A stretch of 64,000 nt of DNA from Bradyrhizobium betae (GTDB lineage Bacteria; Pseudomonadota; Alphaproteobacteria; Rhizobiales; Xanthobacteraceae). The stretch is from contig NZ_MZXW01000020.1 in NCBI RefSeq assembly GCF_004123905.1, positions 1 to 64,000 of the forward strand, read 5' to 3'. Position numbers and translations under genes: made by a program. The notes under the pieces are model-generated. The model saw nothing but the letters and a program-made list of their open reading frames with translations. It was not told the DNA's origin and made no database searches. Positions 58,980 to 64,000 of this stretch are shown here, piece after piece (position 1 is the first letter of the stretch; each line of letters opens with the position of its first letter).

Positions 58980-59487
58980 CGCGGTAATGGCCGGACTTGC
59001 CGCCGAGCTTCTCGACGAGATGGATGCCCTCGATGCGCACGCCGCGCTCCACTGCCTTGATCATGTCGTAGATGGTGAGGCAGGCGACCGACACCGCGGT
59101 CAGCGCCTCCATCTCGACGCCGGTGGGACCTGTGACCTTCACGCTTGCACGGACCAGGCAGCCCGGCAGCTTGGTGTCGGGCTCGATGTCCACCGTGACC
59201 TTCGACAGCGCGAGGGGATGGCAGAGCGGGATCAATTCCGAGGTACGCTTGGCGGCCATGATGCCGGCGATGCGTGCGGTGCCGAGTACGTCGCCCTTCT
59301 TGGCATTGCCCGAGACAATCAGATCGAGCGTCGCCCTGGTCATGACGACGCGGCCTTCCGCGACCGCAAGCCGTTCGGTCGCCGCCTTGTCCGAGACGTC
59401 GACCATCCGCGCCTCGCCGGAGGCGCCGATATGGGTGAGGGCAGGGCCGGCCTTGGATGGCCTGGTCTTTGCCGGCTTGCGCGCCAT
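58975..59487 (-). CDS. moaC: Cyclic pyranopterin monophosphate synthase MoaC
   Basis: A 170-residue enzyme of molybdenum cofactor synthesis, acting with MoaA. Signature regions: ARMVDVSDKAATERLAVAEG, SELIPLCHPLALSKV, VKVTGPTGVEMEALTAVSVA, and the C-terminal GGKSGHYRA. The stop codon falls in a palindromic repeat. The start overlaps the trpC stop by one base. About 10 residues of basic N-terminal extension. Confidence 0.96.
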   Translation of the reverse strand: MARKPAKTRPSKAGPALTHIGASGEARMVDVSDKAATERLAVAEGRVVMTRATLDLIVSGNAKKGDVLGTARIAGIMAAKRTSELIPLCHPLALSKVTVDIEPDTKLPGCLVRASVKVTGPTGVEMEALTAVSVACLTIYDMIKAVERGVRIEGIHLVEKLGGKSGHYRA

Positions 59488-60305
59488 CAGCGCGTGCCTG
59501 TGGCGCGCGTCGTCTCGCGTGCGAGCAGCGTGCGCGTGGCGGCAGTGACGTCGGCCTGCCGCATCAGGCTTTCGCCGACCAGGAAGGTCGTTATGCCGAC
59601 CCGCTCGAGCCGGGCGATATCCGCGGGCGTGAAGATGCCGCTCTCGCCGACCATCAGCCGCTCGCTTGGGATCAGTGGCGCCAGCGCTTCGCTGGTCGCA
59701 AGCGTGGTCTCGAAAGTGCGCAAATTGCGGTTGTTGACGCCGATCATCGGCGAACGCAGTTTTAGCGCGCGGTCGAGTTCGGCGCGGTCGTGGATCTCGA
59801 TCAGCACATCCATGCCGTAGGCAATGGCGGCGTCTTCCAGATCCCTGGCGGTGGCATCATCGAGCGCATCCATGATGATCAGGATGCAATCGGCGCCATG
59901 CGCGCGTGCCTCGACCACCTGATAGGTGTCGAACAGAAAATCCTTGCGCAGCACCGGCAGCGACGTCGCCGCACGCGCGGCCACCATGAAGTCGAGATGG
60001 CCCTGGAACGAGGGCGTATCCGTCAACACGGAAAGGCAGGCGGCGCCGCCGGCCTCATAAGCCCTGGCGAGCTGTGGCGGATCGAAATCCGCGCGGATCA
60101 GCCCTTTCGACGGCGAGGCCTTCTTGACCTCGGCGATCAGCGCGTAATCGCCATTGGCGTGCTTGGCCCTGATGGCGCGTACGAAGCCGCGCGGCGCGGG
60201 TTGCGCCTTGGCCGCCGCTTCGACGGAAGAGAGCGGCTGCGCGCGCTTGGCGGCTGCAATCTCCTCGCGCTTGTACGCTTCGATCTTGGTCAGGATGTCC
60301 GACAT
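59487..60305 (-). CDS. trpC: Indole-3-glycerol phosphate synthase
   Basis: A 272-residue TIM-barrel enzyme of tryptophan synthesis. EVKKASPSKGLIR holds the catalytic lysine region, LRKDFLFDTYQV the next, and MIGVNNRNLRTFE and MVGESGIFTPADI close the barrel. A separate, not TrpF-fused, form. Follows trpD by seven bases and overlaps moaC by one base. Confidence 0.97.
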   Translation of the reverse strand: MSDILTKIEAYKREEIAAAKRAQPLSSVEAAAKAQPAPRGFVRAIRAKHANGDYALIAEVKKASPSKGLIRADFDPPQLARAYEAGGAACLSVLTDTPSFQGHLDFMVAARAATSLPVLRKDFLFDTYQVVEARAHGADCILIIMDALDDATARDLEDAAIAYGMDVLIEIHDRAELDRALKLRSPMIGVNNRNLRTFETTLATSEALAPLIPSERLMVGESGIFTPADIARLERVGITTFLVGESLMRQADVTAATRTLLARETTRATGTR

Positions 60306-60312
60306 GTCAGGC

Positions 60313-61326
60313 TCAGCCGTTGGAGACTGCGATCAGATGCTTGAGCCGCGCGCTGGCAGCACCGCTATCGAGCGACTTTGCGCCGATCGCAACACCTTCC
60401 CTGAGGTCCTTGGCGCGACCCGCCACGACCAGCGCGGCGGCGGCGTTTATCAGGGCGACGTCGCGATAGGGGCTCGGCTTGCCGTCGAGCACGCTTTGCA
60501 GCGCGATCGCATTGGCGTCGGCGTCGCCGCCCTTCAGCGCTCCGGCCTCGCAGCGCGGCAGGGCCGCGTCCTCCGGCGTGACCTCGAAATTCCGGATCTC
60601 GCCATTGTGGAGCGCGGATACGAAAGTCGGGCCGGTCAGGGTGATCTCGTCGAGGCCATCGGAGCCGTGCACGACCCAGGCGGATTCGGCGCCGAGGTTT
60701 TTGAGCACTTGCGCCAGCGGCTGCACCCACTGCCTGGAGAATACGCCGACCATCTGCCGCTTCACGCCGGCCGGGTTGGAGAGGGGGCCGAGCAGGTTGA
60801 AGATCGTGCGGGTGGCGAGTTCGACCCGGGTCGGGCCGACATTCTTCATGGCGGGGTGATGCGCAGGAGCGAACATGAAGCCGATGCCGCATTCGCGCAC
60901 GCAGCGCCCGACCTGCTCCGGCCTGAGGTCGATCTTCACGCCGAGCGAAGCCAGCACGTCGGCGGCGCCCGAGCGGGACGACAGCGCGCGGTTGCCGTGC
61001 TTGGCGACCGGCAGGCCTGTGCCCGCGACGATGAAGGAGGCGCAGGTCGAGACGTTGACCGAGCCGGAGCCGTCACCGCCGGTGCCGACGATGTCGACGG
61101 CGTCAGGCGGTGCCGTCACGGTCAGCATCTTGGAGCGCATCGCCGTGACCGCGCCGGTGATCTCGTCCACGGTCTCGCCGCGCACCCTGAGCGCCATCAA
61201 CAGGCCGCCCATCTGCGAGGGCGTGGCCTCGCCCGACATCATGGCGTCGAAAGCGGAAGCAGCTTCCTCACGCGACAGGCTGGCGCCGGTCGCCACTTTT
61301 CCAATGATCGATTTCAGGTCGTCCAT
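60313..61326 (-). CDS. trpD: Anthranilate phosphoribosyltransferase
   Basis: A 337-residue enzyme of tryptophan synthesis. VDIVGTGGDGSGSVNVST is the PRPP/anthranilate motif; KHGNRALSSRSGAADVL and PARHHPAMKNVGP-like segments follow (APAHHPAMKNVGPTR in the sequence). Free-standing, without the TrpG domain. Probably starts the trpD-trpC-moaC unit, 14 bases below the PpiD gene. Confidence 0.97.
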   Translation of the reverse strand: MDDLKSIIGKVATGASLSREEAASAFDAMMSGEATPSQMGGLLMALRVRGETVDEITGAVTAMRSKMLTVTAPPDAVDIVGTGGDGSGSVNVSTCASFIVAGTGLPVAKHGNRALSSRSGAADVLASLGVKIDLRPEQVGRCVRECGIGFMFAPAHHPAMKNVGPTRVELATRTIFNLLGPLSNPAGVKRQMVGVFSRQWVQPLAQVLKNLGAESAWVVHGSDGLDEITLTGPTFVSALHNGEIRNFEVTPEDAALPRCEAGALKGGDADANAIALQSVLDGKPSPYRDVALINAAAALVVAGRAKDLREGVAIGAKSLDSGAASARLKHLIAVSNG

Positions 61327-61340
61327 CGCGTGCTTTCAAC

Positions 61341-63239
61341 TCACTGGTTCGCGCCCGTCACCTGCGCGAAGGCGGCCTGATTAATGGTGGTCCCGATGTC
61401 GGTTTCAAGCTTGTTGACGTAGGAGGCGACCTGCTCCTCTGTCAGCGCCTGGTCGATGCCGCCCTTGAGCTTCTTGAATGCTTCGGAGGCGGCGTCGACC
61501 GCGGGATCGACGATGTCGGTGACGCGGAAGACGATCACCTCGGTGCCGCCGGTCACCGGCGTCTGTCCGACACCGTCCTTGGCGGTGCGGAAGGCCGCGG
61601 CCACGACGGCGGCGGGCACGCTGGCGGGCGTATCGTCGCGCTTGAAGCCGGTTGCGGTCTCGACCTTGGCGCCGATTGCGGCGGCTTCATCGGCGAGCTT
61701 GCCGCCTGCTCCGAGCCTCTGTGCGATCTCGGTCGCCTTGGTCTTCAGCCTGGTCGCGATCTGGTCCTGGCGCCAGCGCGCCTCGACCTGGTCGCGGACC
61801 TCGTCGAGATTGCGGTCGCGCGAGGGCGTGATGGCGAGCACGTCGTACCAGACATAGCCGCCCTTGAACGAGATCGCGTCATTGTCGACGCCGACATCGG
61901 TGTTGAAGGCCTGCGACACCACATCGAGGCCCTGCGGGATGTTGGCGACCGGCTGGCCGTTCGGCGCGCGGCCGGAGCGGTCGACGGCATCGATGGTGAC
62001 GGCGGTGAGGCCGAGCTTCTGCGCCGCGTCGATCACGCTGGCGCCGCCGCCGCGCTCGTCCTCCATCTTGTCGCGGAGATCGGCGACTTTGACGCGCGCG
62101 CGCTCGGTGGCGATCCCGCGCTTGATCTCGCCGGCGAGGCTGGCGTAGTTCGCCTCATTGCCCGGCTCGATCTTGTCGACCCTGACGATCGATGTGCCGA
62201 GAGCACCCTGGATCGGCTGGCTGATCTCGCCTGCGGGAAGCGCGAAGGCGGCATCGCCGACCGCGGGATCGAGCGAGGATTTGGTCACGAGCCCGAGGTC
62301 GACTTCGGAGGCGCTGAGCCCGCGCTCCTTGCCGAGGTCCTCGAACGAGGTCCCGGCGACGAGGCGCTCACGTGCGGCCTGCGCCTCGGCCGCGTTCGGG
62401 AACACGAGCTGCTGGATCTGGCGCTTCTCGGGCTTACCGAGCAGGTCCTTGCGCTGCTCGAACACTTTCTTCGCGTCCTCGTCGGAAACCTCGGTCCATT
62501 TGCCGATCTCTTCCGGCGAGATCACGGCGAAGGCGATCTTGCGATATTCGGGCGCGCGAAACTGAATCTTGTGATCCTCGAAATAGGCGGCGAGCGCCTC
62601 GGGCGAGGGCGCCTCGATGGTACCGGCCTGGGCTGCGTCGAGCCTGACGAACTCGATCGCGCGCTGCTCGTTCTGGAAGCGCGTCAGAACGTCGAGCATC
62701 GCCTTCGGCGGCTCGAGGCCGGCGCCGATCGTGCCGGTGATCTGCCGGCGCAGCGATACCTTGCGCTGCTCGGAGACGTAGCGCTGCTCGGTGTAGCCGA
62801 AATTGCGGATCACGGCCTGGAAGCGGTTCGGATCGAAGCTGCCGCTGACGCCCTTGAAGTTGGGGTCGTTCATGATGAACTGGCGGATCTGGTCGTCGGA
62901 CTGGCCGAGCCCGAGCCGGCGTGCCTCTTCGTCGAGGGCGGCTTCCGCGATGGTCTGCTGGAGCACCTGACGGTCGAGGCCGAAGGCGCGCGCCTGCTCG
63001 GGCGTCAGCGGACGGCCGAACTGTCGGCCGAGCTGCTGGAGGCGGTCGGTGTAGATTTGGCGGAACTCGTTCAGCGAAATCTCGGTGCCGCCGACCTTGG
63101 CGACGGTGGACTGCCCAAACCCCTTGAAGATGTCGGCGATGCCCCAAACGCCGAAACTGATGATCAGCACGCCCATCACGATGGCCATGATGGTCTTGCC
63201 GACCCAGTTTGATGAGGCCTTGCGCATTCCTCGAAGCAT
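61341..63239 (-). CDS. ppiD: PpiD-like periplasmic peptidyl-prolyl isomerase/chaperone
   Basis: A 632-residue envelope chaperone. One N-terminal membrane anchor (KTIMAIVMGVLIISFGVWGI), a SurA_N-like helical region (about 35-200), a parvulin-type PPIase domain (about 265-360; RQIQQLVFPNAAEA...GEISQPIQGALG), and a C-terminal region. Domain order matches PpiD, which assists outer-membrane protein maturation near the Sec translocon. ATG at 63239; a TTG three codons earlier is possible. Divergent from tpiA. Confidence 0.93.
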   Translation of the reverse strand: MLRGMRKASSNWVGKTIMAIVMGVLIISFGVWGIADIFKGFGQSTVAKVGGTEISLNEFRQIYTDRLQQLGRQFGRPLTPEQARAFGLDRQVLQQTIAEAALDEEARRLGLGQSDDQIRQFIMNDPNFKGVSGSFDPNRFQAVIRNFGYTEQRYVSEQRKVSLRRQITGTIGAGLEPPKAMLDVLTRFQNEQRAIEFVRLDAAQAGTIEAPSPEALAAYFEDHKIQFRAPEYRKIAFAVISPEEIGKWTEVSDEDAKKVFEQRKDLLGKPEKRQIQQLVFPNAAEAQAARERLVAGTSFEDLGKERGLSASEVDLGLVTKSSLDPAVGDAAFALPAGEISQPIQGALGTSIVRVDKIEPGNEANYASLAGEIKRGIATERARVKVADLRDKMEDERGGGASVIDAAQKLGLTAVTIDAVDRSGRAPNGQPVANIPQGLDVVSQAFNTDVGVDNDAISFKGGYVWYDVLAITPSRDRNLDEVRDQVEARWRQDQIATRLKTKATEIAQRLGAGGKLADEAAAIGAKVETATGFKRDDTPASVPAAVVAAAFRTAKDGVGQTPVTGGTEVIVFRVTDIVDPAVDAASEAFKKLKGGIDQALTEEQVASYVNKLETDIGTTINQAAFAQVTGANQ

Positions 63240-63388
63240 TTGGTCCAACTTGTTTGGCAGGAGGGGAACGGGAGCGCGTCTTAATGCAGATTCCGCGCGT
63301 CACCAAATTGATATGCCATCATAAAGTGGCGGCTTTCCCCCCGCAACCTCAGGTCAGGCAGGTCGCCGGTCCTGCGGTTAAAAGCCCC

Positions 63389-63455
63389 AAAGCGTTTTCC
63401 AGCGAAGTGGACCCCGGTTCGCATCAAGAAAACGCGTCAAAACAAGAATCTGGAA
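63389..63455. repeat. Dispersed repeat, copy 2
   Basis: Second copy of the element at 58880-58945, same orientation, about 80-85 percent identical by eye. Inverted ends GCGTTTTC (63392-63399) and GAAAACGC (63428-63435) are conserved, while the loop between differs (GACCCCGG for GGTACCGG). The attached 41-base hairpin of copy 1 is absent here. Confidence 0.85.
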
Positions 63456-63509
63456 CTGCCGCGGCAGCTCTGCTAGCGCTGCACAAACCTCATTCTGCTG
63501 GAAATTGAC

Positions 63510-64000
63510 ATGACCGACGCCATCCGACCGCTGATCGCCGGCAACTGGAAAATGAACGGGCTGAAGGGCTCGGCTGCCGAATTCGACGCCATGCTCAATG
63601 GCGCGGCAGACGTCGCCGCGAAGGCCGACCTGCTGGTCTGCCCGCCGGTGACCCTGGTTGCGGCCTTCGCCGACAAGGCGCGCGGCAAGACGGTCGCGGT
63701 GGGGGCCCAGGATTGCCACCCCAAGGCCTCCGGCGCCCATACAGGCGATATCGCCGCCGAAATGCTGGCGGATGCGGGCGCGACCGCGATCATCGTCGGC
63801 CATTCCGAGCGCCGCGCCGATCACGGCGAGGGCGATGCCCTTGTCAGGCAGAAGGCCGAAGCCGCCTGGCGCGCCGGGGTGATCGCGATCGTCTGCATTG
63901 GTGAGACGCAAAGCCAGCGTGACGCCGAACAGACCCTGGACATCCTGCGCGGCCAGCTCGATGGCTCGCTCCCGGATGCCTCGACCGCCGCGAATCTGGT
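63510..64000 (+). CDS. tpiA: Triosephosphate isomerase (truncated by window edge)
   Basis: The first 163 residues of TpiA, which interconverts dihydroxyacetone phosphate and glyceraldehyde 3-phosphate. Asn12 and Lys14 (AGNWKMNG) and His98 (VGHSERR) are the catalytic residues visible; the catalytic Glu lies beyond the window. The reading frame is open to position 64000. ATG at 63510 follows repeat copy 2 by 55 bases. Confidence 0.95.
   Translation, partial: MTDAIRPLIAGNWKMNGLKGSAAEFDAMLNGAADVAAKADLLVCPPVTLVAAFADKARGKTVAVGAQDCHPKASGAHTGDIAAEMLADAGATAIIVGHSERRADHGEGDALVRQKAEAAWRAGVIAIVCIGETQSQRDAEQTLDILRGQLDGSLPDASTAANL

Overview
The window is 64 kb of GC-rich alphaproteobacterial chromosome, most likely Bradyrhizobium or a close relative in the Nitrobacteraceae. 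This rests on gene content and order, DUF3551 proteins, a ribosomal protein S2 with a long C-terminal extension, alphaproteobacterial LexA boxes (GTTC-N7-GTTC), and palindromic intergenic repeats of the kind scattered through Bradyrhizobium genomes. No tRNA, rRNA, CRISPR array or insertion sequence was found.

The backbone is a conserved Rhizobiales housekeeping block. From left to right it runs dnaE; rpsB-tsf (translation); pyrH-frr-uppS-cdsA-dxr-rseP-bamA (UMP kinase, ribosome recycling, isoprenoid, phospholipid and envelope assembly); lpxD-fabZ-lpxA-lpxI-lpxB (lipid A); then on the minus strand gltA and gltX, glnS on plus, comEC, then lexA, moeA, moaC-trpC-trpD and a PpiD-type chaperone on minus, ending in a truncated tpiA at the right edge.

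Accessory genes lie around and inside this block. The left 8.7 kb holds a secreted beta-helix protein, a transglutaminase-like protein, a methionine aminopeptidase, a MocR regulator divergent from an AhpD-like protein and an HD hydrolase, an MFS exporter, two DUF3551 proteins and an Omp25/31-type barrel. Between dnaE and rpsB are an exported beta-carbonic anhydrase and a caspase-fold protein lacking both catalytic residues. Between lpxB and gltA (31.5-38.4 kb) is a six-gene sugar-type ABC operon led by a ROK regulator and closed by an SDR dehydrogenase. Between moeA and moaC (50.5-59.0 kb) are two very small proteins, a HAD hydrolase, an FMN-dependent 2-hydroxyacid dehydrogenase, a CtpA protease, an SDR, a Cache-PAS-GGDEF-EAL protein and an orphan Flp pilin.

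The most interesting find is an unannotated 32-residue single-span membrane peptide at 8815-8913, just upstream of dnaE. Two exact LexA boxes in opposite orientation sit in its promoter, and lexA itself (with its own box) is 40 kb away. Size, topology and SOS control recall Caulobacter SidA, the SOS-induced division inhibitor. Also notable: a textbook sigma-54 promoter on the orphan Flp pilin, the dead caspase, palindromic repeats that supply the stop codons of lpxB and moaC exactly where conserved synteny is broken, and a perfect inverted repeat over the start codon of the ROK regulator.
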